Shown here piece by piece: positions 10,589 through 19,756 of a DNA stretch of 64,000 bases (its first letter is position 1; each line of letters begins with the position of its first letter). The translations under genes were made by a program, and so were the position numbers. The DNA is from an uncultured Peptococcaceae bacterium (GTDB lineage: Bacteria > Bacillota > Dehalobacteriia > UBA4068 > UBA4997): assembly GCA_947625705.1 (NCBI GenBank), contig CANQPG010000002.1:77119-141118 (forward strand). The letters run 5' to 3'. The notes under the pieces are model-generated. The model searched no databases, had not been told where the DNA came from, and worked only from the letters and a program-made list of their open reading frames with translations.

Positions 10589-10714
10589 TCAGAAGCGCAA
10601 GAGTGCGTCAGATGCTAGGAATAAGGCTTTTGACCGAGCAAGCTGTATTGAAATACGCGTCGCGAGGGCAAAAGACTTATGACAACGCAGATGGCGTGCT
10701 ATTGTCGCTTCTGA
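10589..10714 (+). ncRNA. Candidate structured RNA element (closed multi-stem junction) in the leader of ltaE; family not identified
   Basis: Outer stem TCAGAAGCG/CGCTTCTGA (9 bp), H1 GCGT-CAG-ATGC, H2 ATAAGgCTTTTG/CAAAAGaCTTAT (11 bp, one mismatch), H3 ACGC-AGATG-GCGT. Confidence 0.6.
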
Positions 10715-10740
10715 CGTCAGAAAACAAAAGGAGGATAAAT

Positions 10741-11766
10741 ATGATTTCTTTCGCCAGCGATTACATCACCGGCGCGCACCCGAAAGTGTTAGAACGCCTG
10801 CTGGAGACCAATCTGGAGCCGCTGCCCGGTTACGGCACGGATAAATACTGCGCCGCAGCGGCCGCCAAGATCCGCACCGCCTGCGGCAATGACAAATTGG
10901 ACGTCTTCTTCCTCGCCGGCGGCACGCAGGCCAACGCCGTTATCATCGCCACTATGCTCGCGCCGTATCAGGGCGCGGTGGCCGCAGTCACCGGGCATAT
11001 CAACGCGCATGAGGCGGGCGCGGTGGAATATACCGGCCATAAGGTGCTGCCGCTGCCGCACCATGATGGCAAGATCGACCCGGCGGAGCTGGCCGCATAT
11101 CTGGCCGATTTCTACGCCGACGCCAACCATGAGCATATGGTCTATCCGGGGCTGGTCTATATCTCTCACCCCACGGAATACGGCACGCTGTACAGCAAGG
11201 CGGAGCTTACCGCCATCGCCGAAACCTGCCGCCGCTATCAGATACCGCTGTTTATGGACGGGGCGCGGCTGGCCTACGCGCTGGCCAGCCGGGAAACCGA
11301 CGTGACCCTCCCGGATATTGCCGCGCTCTGCGACGCTTTTTACATCGGCGGCACCAAAGCGGGTGCGCTCTGCGGCGAGGCGGTGGTGTTTAAACCGGAA
11401 TTTACGCCGCCGGGCTTCGTCACCATGACCAAGCAGCACGGCGCCATGCTGGCCAAGGGGCGGCTGCTGGGCGTGCAGTTCGACGCGCTGTTCACCGACG
11501 GTCTCTACCTGGAGATCGGCCGCCACGCCATCGCGATGGCGGAGCTTCTGAAGCAGACCCTGCGTGACGCCGGCTGCCGCTTTTTGCTTAATTCCCCCAC
11601 CAATCAGCAGTTCATCGTGCTGGAGAACGCCAAGCTGGCCGAGCTTCAGCAGCACGTTGCCGTCTCGTTCTGGGAAAAGGTGGACGATGAGCACACGGCG
11701 GTGCGGCTGGCCACCTGCTGGTCAACCACACCGGAGGATATCGCAGAATTGCGCAAATATCTATAA
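10741..11766 (+). CDS. ltaE: Low-specificity L-threonine aldolase / beta-eliminating lyase family
   Basis: MISFASDYITGAHPKVLERLLETNLEPLPGYGTDKYC, FIGGTKAGALCGEAVVF (PLP Lys); RBS aaggaggataaat before ATG 10741. Confidence 0.9.
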   Translation: MISFASDYITGAHPKVLERLLETNLEPLPGYGTDKYCAAAAAKIRTACGNDKLDVFFLAGGTQANAVIIATMLAPYQGAVAAVTGHINAHEAGAVEYTGHKVLPLPHHDGKIDPAELAAYLADFYADANHEHMVYPGLVYISHPTEYGTLYSKAELTAIAETCRRYQIPLFMDGARLAYALASRETDVTLPDIAALCDAFYIGGTKAGALCGEAVVFKPEFTPPGFVTMTKQHGAMLAKGRLLGVQFDALFTDGLYLEIGRHAIAMAELLKQTLRDAGCRFLLNSPTNQQFIVLENAKLAELQQHVAVSFWEKVDDEHTAVRLATCWSTTPEDIAELRKYL

Positions 11767-11769
11767 AAG

Positions 11770-11814
11770 CCAAACGCCGTCGGGGCAAACCCCGGCGGCG
11801 TTATTTTTTTTGCG
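11770..11814. terminator. Bidirectional terminator between convergent genes
   Basis: aacgccgtcggggcaaaccccggcggcgttatttttttt. Confidence 0.8.
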
Positions 11815-11820
11815 CATTTT

Positions 11821-12732
11821 TCAGTTTTGTTCGGCCAGATATGCCCTGAGGTTCGCCGAAACCACGCGGAACATGGCGCGGCTGTTGCTCTCGGCCAGGA
11901 AGGAATTGTGCGGCGTCACGATGACGTTCGGCATGTCCCAAAGCGGGCTGGCCTCGGGAAGCGGCTCCTGCTCAAAAACGTCCAGCACCGCCCCGGCGAG
12001 GCTGCCGTTTTGCAGCGCCGCCACCAGCGCCGCCTCGTCCACCAGCGAGCCCCGCGCCACGTTCACAAACAGCGCGCCCGGCTTAATGGCAGATAACCGC
12101 GCCGCGTCGAACATATGGCGGGTGCTGCGCATCAGCGGCAGCGTCAGCGCCACGATATCCGCCCGGCTCAGCGCCTCGTCCAGCCTGTCCGCCAGCAGCA
12201 CCTCGGCAAAATAGGGCGATTTCACCCGCGCGATATCCACGCCGATAACCTCGGCGTCAAAGGCGGCAAAGCGCCTGGCAATCTCATTGCCGATACTGCC
12301 TGCGCCAATTACGCAGACGGTTTTCCCCGCGATCTCCTGTATGCCGCGCAGCCGCTCCCAGCGGTGCGCCGCCTGCGCCGCCGCAAACTGGCGGGATTTT
12401 TTGTAAAGCTGCAATACGCCGCAGAGGGCAAACTCCGCCATCGGCGCGCTGTATACGCCGCGCGCGTTCTTCAGCACAATGCCGCGCTGATTGATCTCGC
12501 TAAGCGGCAAATGATCCAGCCCGGCGGAGGTTATCTGCAAATATTTCAGGTTAGTAAACTGCTCAATCGGATTGGCGCGGAACAGGTCATAGGCGATCAC
12601 CACCTCATACTGCTCCGGATCGACCACCGGAGCGGTCTCGTCCGCATGAAACGTCATCTCCAGCCCCAGTTCGGCCAGATACGTCTGCTCCTGCGGGGTC
12701 AATTTTAAACTGCGCGTAATCAAAGTCTTCAT
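11821..12732 (-). CDS. D-isomer-specific 2-hydroxyacid dehydrogenase (phosphoglycerate dehydrogenase-like)
   Basis: KTVCVIGAGSIGNEIARRFAAFDAEVIGVD; LSAIKPGALFVNVARGSLVDEAALVAAL; IVTPHNSF. Confidence 0.92.
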   Translation of the reverse strand: MKTLITRSLKLTPQEQTYLAELGLEMTFHADETAPVVDPEQYEVVIAYDLFRANPIEQFTNLKYLQITSAGLDHLPLSEINQRGIVLKNARGVYSAPMAEFALCGVLQLYKKSRQFAAAQAAHRWERLRGIQEIAGKTVCVIGAGSIGNEIARRFAAFDAEVIGVDIARVKSPYFAEVLLADRLDEALSRADIVALTLPLMRSTRHMFDAARLSAIKPGALFVNVARGSLVDEAALVAALQNGSLAGAVLDVFEQEPLPEASPLWDMPNVIVTPHNSFLAESNSRAMFRVVSANLRAYLAEQN

Positions 12733-12743
12733 TTTTATACCTC

Positions 12744-13694
12744 TTATTGTTGCTTTTCCTGTTCAGCGCCCAGTACCTCCGGGTGCCCGGCCAAATTCGG
12801 GTTGATATGCACCATGCAGTGCTTCACCTCCGGCAGGTTCTGCTCGATACGGTGGTGCAGATCCTCGGCGATATCGTGCGCCGCCACCACCGAAAGCGTC
12901 GGATCGACGCCGATCTCGATATCCACATAGCTTTTGTTGCCGAAACGCCGCGTCTTCAAATCGTCCAGCGTTTCCACGCCGTGGGTGGCAAAAATCAGCT
13001 CGCGGATCCTCGCCACCACCTCCGGGGCGCAGGCATGATCGACCATCTTATCGAAAGCGTCCATGGCGATATCATACGCCACCTTCAGAATGAACAGGCA
13101 GATGATGAGCGCCGCCACCGGATCCAGCACCGGCCAGCCCAAACGCGCCCCCAGCACGCCGACAAAGCTGCCAATGGAAGAAAGCGCGTCGGAACGGTGG
13201 TGCCAGGCGTCGGCCATCAGCGCGCCGGAATTGGTGCGCTTCGCCGCCCGCTTGGTATAGTGGAACATCCACTCTTTCACGGCAATGGAAAGCGCCGCCG
13301 CGATCAGCGCCAGCATACCCGGCGCGGCCAGCTTGCCCGCCAGCGCCAGCGAGACGTTTTTAACGCCGCTCACTCCAATGCCCAGCCCGGTGGCAAACAG
13401 CAGCAGCGCGAGCAAGAGCGCCGTCACGCACTCCATACGCTCGTGGCCGTAGGGGTGGTCGGCGTCCTCCGCCTTGGCCGACATGCTGACCCCGAACATC
13501 ACCATCAGCGTACTGAACACGTCGGAGGCCGAATGTACCGCGTCGGAAACCATCGCACCGGAGGAAGCCACAATACCTGCCGCCAGCTTCAAAAGCGACA
13601 GCACGATATTCACCGCCAGGCTCACGGCGGAAACATGCAGCGCCAGCTTTTTCACTGCCGCCGCGTCATAAATTCTGGCTTCAGGATCCGCCAT
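12744..13694 (-). CDS. Cation diffusion facilitator family transporter
   Basis: SGAMVSDAVHSASDVFSTLMV, DADHPYGHERME, ALMADAWHHRSDALSSIG plus C-terminal dimerisation domain. Confidence 0.94.
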   Translation of the reverse strand: MADPEARIYDAAAVKKLALHVSAVSLAVNIVLSLLKLAAGIVASSGAMVSDAVHSASDVFSTLMVMFGVSMSAKAEDADHPYGHERMECVTALLLALLLFATGLGIGVSGVKNVSLALAGKLAAPGMLALIAAALSIAVKEWMFHYTKRAAKRTNSGALMADAWHHRSDALSSIGSFVGVLGARLGWPVLDPVAALIICLFILKVAYDIAMDAFDKMVDHACAPEVVARIRELIFATHGVETLDDLKTRRFGNKSYVDIEIGVDPTLSVVAAHDIAEDLHHRIEQNLPEVKHCMVHINPNLAGHPEVLGAEQEKQQ

Positions 13695-13750
13695 TATCTT
13701 CGCTCTCCTTTTATTTTAGCACAAATTTCGCGCCATTGCATGCGCCAATT

Positions 13751-14626
13751 TTACTGATTTTTTTGATTTTGCAGCAGCAGGCCGTCCAACAGCCCCGCGT
13801 CGCTGGCGGTGAATGCGTCGGTTTCAAGCAGCGCCGCCAGCTGCAAATATATCGCGATCCCGGCGCAGATAACGTCCTCCCGCCCGGTGAGCAGCGGGTA
13901 TTTTTCCAGACGTTCGGCCGGGGTCAGCGGCAGCAGCTCCGCCTGCAATGCTTTAAGCTCCGCCACCGTCACCACGCGGCCGGAAACCGCTTCGCGGTCA
14001 TATACGGTGATGCCGGCCAAAAGCGCTGCCAGCAGGGTGATGGTGCCGCCCACGCTGATAAACTGCCGGGGTTTCCCCTCCGGCGGCAGAACGGGCAGCA
14101 GCCCGGCCAAGATATCCGCCAAATCGGCCTCTTGCACCTCGCCCAGATAGAGCCGCACCGCGCCCACTTTCACGCTTCTGCCGCGGATCTCGCCCCCCGG
14201 CTGGCGGCAGATCAGCTCCGTACTGCCGCCGCCCACGTCGATGATGGCGGCGTCGCCCTGCCCGACGGAGGCTGCCCCGGCATAAGAGCAGGCCGCCTCC
14301 TCCTCGCCGCTTAAAATCCGGAGCTCCCAACCCAGCTCGCGCCGCACCTCGGCCTGAAAATCCGCGCCGTCGGCGGCCTCGCGCACCGCGCTGGTGGCGG
14401 CCACGATCGGCGGCTCCTGCACGCCCGCGGCCTGCATAACGGCGGCAAATTCCTTTAGCGCCGCGATGGTTTTGGCGCGCCCGCGGGCGGATAACTTTCC
14501 CCCCACCGCCGTTTCGCCCAGCCGTGTGGTGAACAGCTGCTGGTGCTTCACCTGCACCCGCCCGCCTTGCACCTCGCCGATCAACAGGCGCACGGTGTTG
14601 CTGCCGATATCGATTGCTGCCCGCAT
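13751..14626 (-). CDS. Ppx/GppA phosphatase family protein
   Basis: AAIDIGSNTVRLLIGEVQGG; AIIDVGGGSTELIC. Confidence 0.92.
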   Translation of the reverse strand: MRAAIDIGSNTVRLLIGEVQGGRVQVKHQQLFTTRLGETAVGGKLSARGRAKTIAALKEFAAVMQAAGVQEPPIVAATSAVREAADGADFQAEVRRELGWELRILSGEEEAACSYAGAASVGQGDAAIIDVGGGSTELICRQPGGEIRGRSVKVGAVRLYLGEVQEADLADILAGLLPVLPPEGKPRQFISVGGTITLLAALLAGITVYDREAVSGRVVTVAELKALQAELLPLTPAERLEKYPLLTGREDVICAGIAIYLQLAALLETDAFTASDAGLLDGLLLQNQKNQ

Positions 14627-14696
14627 TAAAACTCCCCCTTATTCAAAAAGGAAAGGCACCCGGCGGATGCCTTTCCCCAATTCTCGTAAGCTGCGG

Positions 14697-15053
14697 CTAA
14701 CGCCGGCGCCCCTCCTGATGCCGTTTCAGCTGGCTCAGTTTTTCGTTGCTGTTCTTCATAAACTCGGCCAGCTTGTTCTCAAAGCGGTCGTTTTTGGCGG
14801 CGGTGTCGCGCGGCGGCGGCGCCACGGCCTTTTTGATGGAAAGACCGATCTTGCCGTCGGCGGCCAGCGAAAGAACCTTCACCTTGACCTCATCGCCCAC
14901 GCTGATAAAATCGCTGACCTCTTTCACATAGGTATCCGCCACTTCGGAAATATGTACCAGCCCCGTCGTCTGTTCGTCCAGCTTCACAAACGCGCCGAAC
15001 TTGGTTATACCCGTCACCACGCCGGTGCAGATATCGCCCTCAGCAATAGCCAT
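14697..15053 (-). CDS. S1 RNA-binding domain protein (YabR-like)
   Basis: GDICTGVVTGITKFGAFVKLDEQTTGLVHISEVADTYVKEVSDFISVGDEVKVKVL. Confidence 0.92.
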   Translation of the reverse strand: MAIAEGDICTGVVTGITKFGAFVKLDEQTTGLVHISEVADTYVKEVSDFISVGDEVKVKVLSLAADGKIGLSIKKAVAPPPRDTAAKNDRFENKLAEFMKNSNEKLSQLKRHQEGRRR

Positions 15054-15079
15054 GCGTTAAAAATCCTCCTCAAGCGCCC

Positions 15080-15415
15080 TTAATGTATGTTGCTATCGTC
15101 CACGCCGGCATATTCGTCAACGTCATCGTTGGTCTCCGCCGGCAGCACCAGATACTCATTCGGTTTGATCAGCTTAAAGCGCTCGCGCGCCAAACGCTCC
15201 ATATAGGTTTCGTCGTTGATTAAGGCGCGGGTCTCCATAAGCTCGGCGTTGCGTGCCTGCAAGTCCTCATACACGGCGGCATAATACGCCTGCTTCTCCT
15301 GTAATTGCTGCAATTTAACAAACTGGTTGGCGTAAGCAAACCCAGCCACCACAAAGCAGCAAAGCAGCACCAACGTGCTGATCCGAAGCCTGCGGCGCGG
15401 TTTATTCTTGCTCAT
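15080..15415 (-). CDS. divIC: Septum formation initiator DivIC/FtsB family
   Basis: Short N-terminus, one TM, coiled coil, YMERLARERFKLIKPNEYLVLP; in yabP-yabQ-divIC-S1 order. Confidence 0.85.
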   Translation of the reverse strand: MSKNKPRRRLRISTLVLLCCFVVAGFAYANQFVKLQQLQEKQAYYAAVYEDLQARNAELMETRALINDETYMERLARERFKLIKPNEYLVLPAETNDDVDEYAGVDDSNIH

Positions 15416-15512
15416 ATCTGAACCCCTTGCCCCCAAAATTACACTAACACGCTTGATTATCCTTAATTATATAACAACCGCCGGGGGAAAATCAACAGGT
15501 AATCGCAAATTT

Positions 15513-16097
15513 TTACACATCGTCCACCGGCTCTTCCGCCTGCTCCGCCGGCGTGGCAGCCAAAAGCCGCCGCAGCCGCCGCTTAACCGCACCGCCGACC
15601 CGCCGCGCCAGGCGCAGAGGCGGCGCGAACAGCCAGCGCAATATCCGTCCAAACAGGCTCGTCACCCGGCGAACCAAACGCGCCAGCACCAGCAACAGAC
15701 GAAACGCCAGCTCCACCGGCCAAACCAGCGGCAGCAGCAGAAAGGCCACCGCCCGCTGCAAAAGCTCAAAAAGCCAGCCCAAAAACCGCCCCACCGCACG
15801 GCAGAAGCGCTGCAGCAGCGGAAACGCCCAAGGGCTGATCAGCCCCTGCTGCACCGCCACACCCAAAAGCGCCAGCGCCAGCGGCGCGGCACGCAGCGAA
15901 AGCGAATTGATGCGGTAAAACGCCCCGGCCGCAAGCGAGAGCGCCAAAAGCCACCAAATGATATCGCCCAGCCCCTTGGCGGCGCGGCGGTGGGCGCCCC
16001 GGAACCACACCCGGTAAACGTCATAAAACACGCCGAGCGCCAGCCCCAGCGCGAACGCCAGCACCAGCTGCACGGCCTGAAACTCTGCCCGGTCCAT
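15513..16097 (-). CDS. yabQ: Spore cortex biosynthesis protein YabQ
   Basis: Membrane protein LALGLALGVFYDVYRVWFRGAHR next to yabP. Confidence 0.87.
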   Translation of the reverse strand: MDRAEFQAVQLVLAFALGLALGVFYDVYRVWFRGAHRRAAKGLGDIIWWLLALSLAAGAFYRINSLSLRAAPLALALLGVAVQQGLISPWAFPLLQRFCRAVGRFLGWLFELLQRAVAFLLLPLVWPVELAFRLLLVLARLVRRVTSLFGRILRWLFAPPLRLARRVGGAVKRRLRRLLAATPAEQAEEPVDDV

Positions 16098-16382
16098 CTA
16101 TTTGGTCAGCCGGGCCAGCAGGCGGCCGCGCTTTTTGCCGGGGGCTTCCTCAAAGCTCAGGCTGTCGATCTCGCCCGTGAGCGAAAGCTCCTCGCTTTCC
16201 AGCAGCAGCTGCGCCACGTGCAGATCGCGCCCGCGCACCACCAGCCGCCCCTGCGTCGTCTCCAGATTGACCTGCCCGTTATCGAAATCCTCCACCCGCA
16301 GCACCCCGTGCAGCTCCAGCAGCTTGCGGTCGGTGATCAGTATGGTGTTTTCACCGGCGTTCCCGTTTTCTTCCGGCTTCAT
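16098..16382 (-). CDS. yabP: Sporulation protein YabP
   Basis: LITDRKLLELHGVLRVEDFDNGQVNLETTQGRLVVRGRDLHVAQLLLESEELSLTGEIDSLSFEE. Confidence 0.93.
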   Translation of the reverse strand: MKPEENGNAGENTILITDRKLLELHGVLRVEDFDNGQVNLETTQGRLVVRGRDLHVAQLLLESEELSLTGEIDSLSFEEAPGKKRGRLLARLTK

Positions 16383-16462
16383 ATCGGCATACGCTCCTCT
16401 CAGCTTGCGCTTGCTGCATTATATGCGGCGGGGGCGCGGCGTATGCTTGGGCAAAGCCCGGC

Positions 16463-16738
16463 TTAAAAAGTCTGGTCTTCGCTGGCAATATTTTCCTCGC
16501 GCAGTATCTTGTACATCTCCTGCGCCTGGTCGGCGCGCTTGGTCTCGGCCACCTCAAGAACTTCCAGCTCCACCTCGCGGCGGCCGAAAAGCAAAGTCAG
16601 CCTATCGCCCACTTTCACATCGGTGGCCGCCTTGGCCGGGCGGCCGTTGATCAGGATCTTGCCCGCGCCGCTCACGTCTTTGGCCACCGTGCGGCGCTTG
16701 ATCAGGCGCGACACCTTCAAAAATTTATCCAATCGCAT
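16463..16738 (-). CDS. rqcP: S4-domain RNA-binding protein (RqcP/YabO family)
   Basis: MRLDKFLKVSRLIKRRTVAKDVSGAGKILINGRPAKAATDVKVGDRLTLLFG; the ORF-track start at 16795 is a likely N-terminal overextension. Confidence 0.9.
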   Translation of the reverse strand: MRLDKFLKVSRLIKRRTVAKDVSGAGKILINGRPAKAATDVKVGDRLTLLFGRREVELEVLEVAETKRADQAQEMYKILREENIASEDQTF

Positions 16739-16816
16739 AACGTTCCTCCTGCCAGATAAAGAAAAGAGGAGAAGCTGCTGCCTCTCCTCTCCCAAAGCCG
16801 AAATAGTTTGGCTGGC

Positions 16817-17095
16817 TTATTTCGCCACGGCGTCTTTCAAAGCCTTGCCGGCCTTAAACGCAGGCACCTTAGCAGCGGCAATGGTGATCTTCTTGCCGGT
16901 CTGCGGATTGTGACCCTCGCGGGCAGCGCGCTCGCGCACTTCAAACGTGCCGAAGCCGATCAGCTGAACCTTGTCATCTTTCTTCAAGCTCTTGGTCACC
17001 ACTTCCACAAAAGCGTCCAGAGCCTTGCCGGCGTCCTTTTTGCTGATTTCCGCTTCCGCCGCAATGGCATTAATCAATTCGGTTTTGTTCATCAT
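16817..17095 (-). CDS. hup: HU family DNA-binding protein
   Basis: [72 protein letters not shown]. Confidence 0.98.
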   Translation of the reverse strand: MMNKTELINAIAAEAEISKKDAGKALDAFVEVVTKSLKKDDKVQLIGFGTFEVRERAAREGHNPQTGKKITIAAAKVPAFKAGKALKDAVAK

Positions 17096-17272
17096 TCAAG
17101 CCTCCTAAATATTTTTGCTCTGCGCGGCTTGTCCCGGCGCTATGAGCAGATAAATGTAAAATCATATATATTTTAACACTGGGAAAACGAAGTTTCAAGC
17201 CTTTTTTGGTTTTTTCCCCCTAAAACCAATGCTTTTTTGCTGGGTTTTTGGCAAAATTGCCAATTTAGGCGA

Positions 17273-18436
17273 TTAATTACGGCGAAAAACTGCCGTAAGC
17301 GGTGAACGCACTGCACAAACCTCCCCCCGGCGCAAATAAACGCGGGGGATACGCGCCGAAGCCGCCGTCCGCCGGAGCGGCGCCGACACCACATCGCCCA
17401 CCTTGATATCACACCCGGTGCAGTCGCAAAGCAGCGTCTGCATGGCCACCCGCCCCAGCACCTCCAGGGGCTTGCCCTGCCAATACACCAAACGGTGATA
17501 CCGCCCCAGCGCCAGCTTCCCCAGATTACGGGAAAACGTCTGCACGCTGTCTTTTACAGTGACGGGGCGCGCCCCTGCCTGCACGCCGAAGCCGTCGCCA
17601 TAGCCAAACGGCACCGCCGCCACCCGCATGGGGCGCTTGGCGGTAAACTCGCGGCCATAGCCCACCGTATCGCCGGGGGCAAGATCGCGCACTGCCGCAA
17701 TTCGCGCCTTGGCGCAGAACGGCTCGGCTAAATTAAGGCCAAACTGCCGCGCCAAATTCAGCTGCGCATACAGCACCGAGCCCAGCCGCACCGCGTCAAA
17801 CCGCGCCGCGGGGAACTTCAGCGCCCCCGCCGAGTTGGCCAGATGAAAGCAAACGCCGTCGAAGCCCGCCTGCAATATCTGCTCGCGCTGGCGGGTAAAT
17901 TCCGCCAGCTGACGTTTGGCAAAGCTCTCGTCCTGCTCCAGCGCCGTCGCCAGATGGGAATACGCCCCGGTAAGCCGCACATTTGGGCAATCGGCCAGCG
18001 CTTGCAGCAGCTCCGGCAGATCCTGCGTATTCGCGCCAAAGCGGTTCATGCCGGTGTTCAGCTTCAGATGACACGCCACGCCGGGGGGCGCCGCCAGCCT
18101 TTGCAGCGTATCGATACCGTCCAGCGTCGCCGTCAGGTCATACTCCGCAAAATAAGGCGCTTCATCGGCCTGCGGCGGCAGAAACACCAGCACCGGGGCG
18201 GTTATCCCCGCCTCGCGCAGCTCCAGCGCCTCGGAGAGCGTGGTCACCGCCAGCATGGCCGCCCCCGCCGCGCTAAACGTCTTGGCACACTCCACCGCGC
18301 CGAAGCCGTAAGCGTCGTTCTTCACCACCGCGATCACCGGCGTCTGCACCAGCTCCTGCACGGCGGCAAAACCCTCGGCCAGCTTATCCAAATCAATCTC
18401 GATCCAATGGGAAAGCCCCGCCGGCACTGTACTCAT
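17273..18436 (-). CDS. alr: Alanine racemase
   Basis: IEIDLDKLAEGFAAV...VIAVVKNDAYGFGAVECAKTF; VGYGREFTAKRPMRVAAVPFGYGDGF. Confidence 0.93.
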   Translation of the reverse strand: MSTVPAGLSHWIEIDLDKLAEGFAAVQELVQTPVIAVVKNDAYGFGAVECAKTFSAAGAAMLAVTTLSEALELREAGITAPVLVFLPPQADEAPYFAEYDLTATLDGIDTLQRLAAPPGVACHLKLNTGMNRFGANTQDLPELLQALADCPNVRLTGAYSHLATALEQDESFAKRQLAEFTRQREQILQAGFDGVCFHLANSAGALKFPAARFDAVRLGSVLYAQLNLARQFGLNLAEPFCAKARIAAVRDLAPGDTVGYGREFTAKRPMRVAAVPFGYGDGFGVQAGARPVTVKDSVQTFSRNLGKLALGRYHRLVYWQGKPLEVLGRVAMQTLLCDCTGCDIKVGDVVSAPLRRTAASARIPRVYLRRGEVCAVRSPLTAVFRRN

Positions 18437-18451
18437 ATCCTCACCGCCCCG

Positions 18452-19564
18452 CTATTTGCCGCCCTTAAGCCGCTTTTTCAGGTTGATCAGGCGGCGCACA
18501 TTCTTCTGGTAAATCGGCTCCAAAAAGTTATAGAGCTTGTATTTGCCGGGCTTAAACGGCAGGTCATATTCGCCGATAAACTCGGTGTATTTGCCGCCGA
18601 AGCCCTTTTTGAATTTGACCAGCCCGTACAGCGGGTGATCCTCCGGTACGTGGCCGGGCACGCCGCGGAAGTCATACATCGTGCAGCCCTGCGCTTTCGC
18701 CCATTCGATCATCGTCCACTGAATGGCATAGTTGGGCATCAGGTTGCGGTGCGAGTTGGCGCTCGCCCCGTAGATGTACCACGCTTTGTCGCCCATGCGG
18801 AACGCCAGCGTCCCCGCGATCGCCTCGCCCTCATAATAAGCCATGAAAAGCTCGCAAAGCCCCGCCGGGTGCAGGTTGTCATAGAAACGCTCAAAATAGC
18901 TGTACGGGCGGATCAGGAAATGGTCGCGGCTGGCCGTCGTGGTCAAAATGCGGTAAAACGCCGGCAATGCCTCACGCCCCGCCGCCGTCACGATCTCCAC
19001 GCCCTTTTTGCCCGCCAGACGGATATTATAACGCGTTTTCTGGTGGCAGGCCGCCAGCAGCTCATCAACCGTGGGGTTAATATCCAACCGGAACACAAAG
19101 CGCGGCTGCACGCCCTCGAAGCCCTCGCCCTGCCCGGCCGGCACAAAACCGCTCTCCTTTAAGCGCGCCCGCCAGGTCTCCGCCGCCGCCAGGTCAATAT
19201 CAATATCGGGGTCAACTTTCCAGTAAATTGCCCCGCGCTCCTTGGCCAGCGCCCGCACGGCAGCCACCGCCGCCCGCCACAGCGCCGTATCGTCGATATC
19301 CAGCACCGGCCCCCTGGGCGAATAGAAAATGTTGCCGAGGCCCGCCGGCAGCTTCCGCTGCAAGATCAGCGCCGCCGCGCAAACCGCGCCGTCCTTTTCC
19401 AGCACCAGGTGCAGCGGCTGCCAGGCCGGCTGTTTCACCGCGCCCCACTGCCAGCTTTGCAAAACGTGCCCCTTGGGGTGCGCCGCCACGAAGTCGTTGA
19501 ACAGCCGCACATTCTCCGGGGTGTCTTCCAACAATCTATAACTGTAATCGCCTGTGATATTCAA
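18452..19564 (-). CDS. FemAB/FemX-like peptidoglycan bridge aminoacyltransferase (GNAT fold)
   Basis: HPKGHVLQSWQWGAVK; MYDFRGVPG; GLVKFKKGFGGKYTEFIGEYDLPFKP. Confidence 0.9.
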   Translation of the reverse strand: MNITGDYSYRLLEDTPENVRLFNDFVAAHPKGHVLQSWQWGAVKQPAWQPLHLVLEKDGAVCAAALILQRKLPAGLGNIFYSPRGPVLDIDDTALWRAAVAAVRALAKERGAIYWKVDPDIDIDLAAAETWRARLKESGFVPAGQGEGFEGVQPRFVFRLDINPTVDELLAACHQKTRYNIRLAGKKGVEIVTAAGREALPAFYRILTTTASRDHFLIRPYSYFERFYDNLHPAGLCELFMAYYEGEAIAGTLAFRMGDKAWYIYGASANSHRNLMPNYAIQWTMIEWAKAQGCTMYDFRGVPGHVPEDHPLYGLVKFKKGFGGKYTEFIGEYDLPFKPGKYKLYNFLEPIYQKNVRRLINLKKRLKGGK

Positions 19565-19598
19565 GCTATATTCTCCTTATGAAAATAATTTTTGGCGG

Positions 19599-19741
19599 GG
19601 CTCGGATAATTCTTTTCCACGAAATTTAGCGCAGCGAAGCGGAGGTCATGTAGTGGAAAAGATTTATCGGAGCCCGCTGCTTTTGGGCAGGGCATTGATA
19701 AAACTTTCCGCTTCATGACCTGCGCAAATTACGCGGAAAGT
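19599..19741. repeat. Twin-hairpin intergenic element; two hairpins carry similar loop modules in opposite orientation
   Basis: GGCTCGGATAAtTCTTTTCCAC...GTGGAAAAGAtTTATCGGAGCC (19599-19674) and ACTTTCCGC...GCGGAAAGT (19703-19741), with related gAAATTTaGCGCAG..GGTCATG / CATGACCtGCGCAAATTa cores. Confidence 0.55.
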
Positions 19742-19756
19742 ATTAGCAATACCCGC

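Noticed and set aside
10555-10740. N-terminal extension of threonine aldolase (403-aa ORF start at 10555)
   Set aside because: The conserved protein starts at MISFASDY (10741) with a good RBS; the upstream stretch forms RNA-like stems and does not resemble the family
16750-16790. Hairpin gagaggagaggcagcagcttctcctctttt as a novel element
   Set aside because: Reads as an ordinary intrinsic terminator downstream of HU on the minus strand
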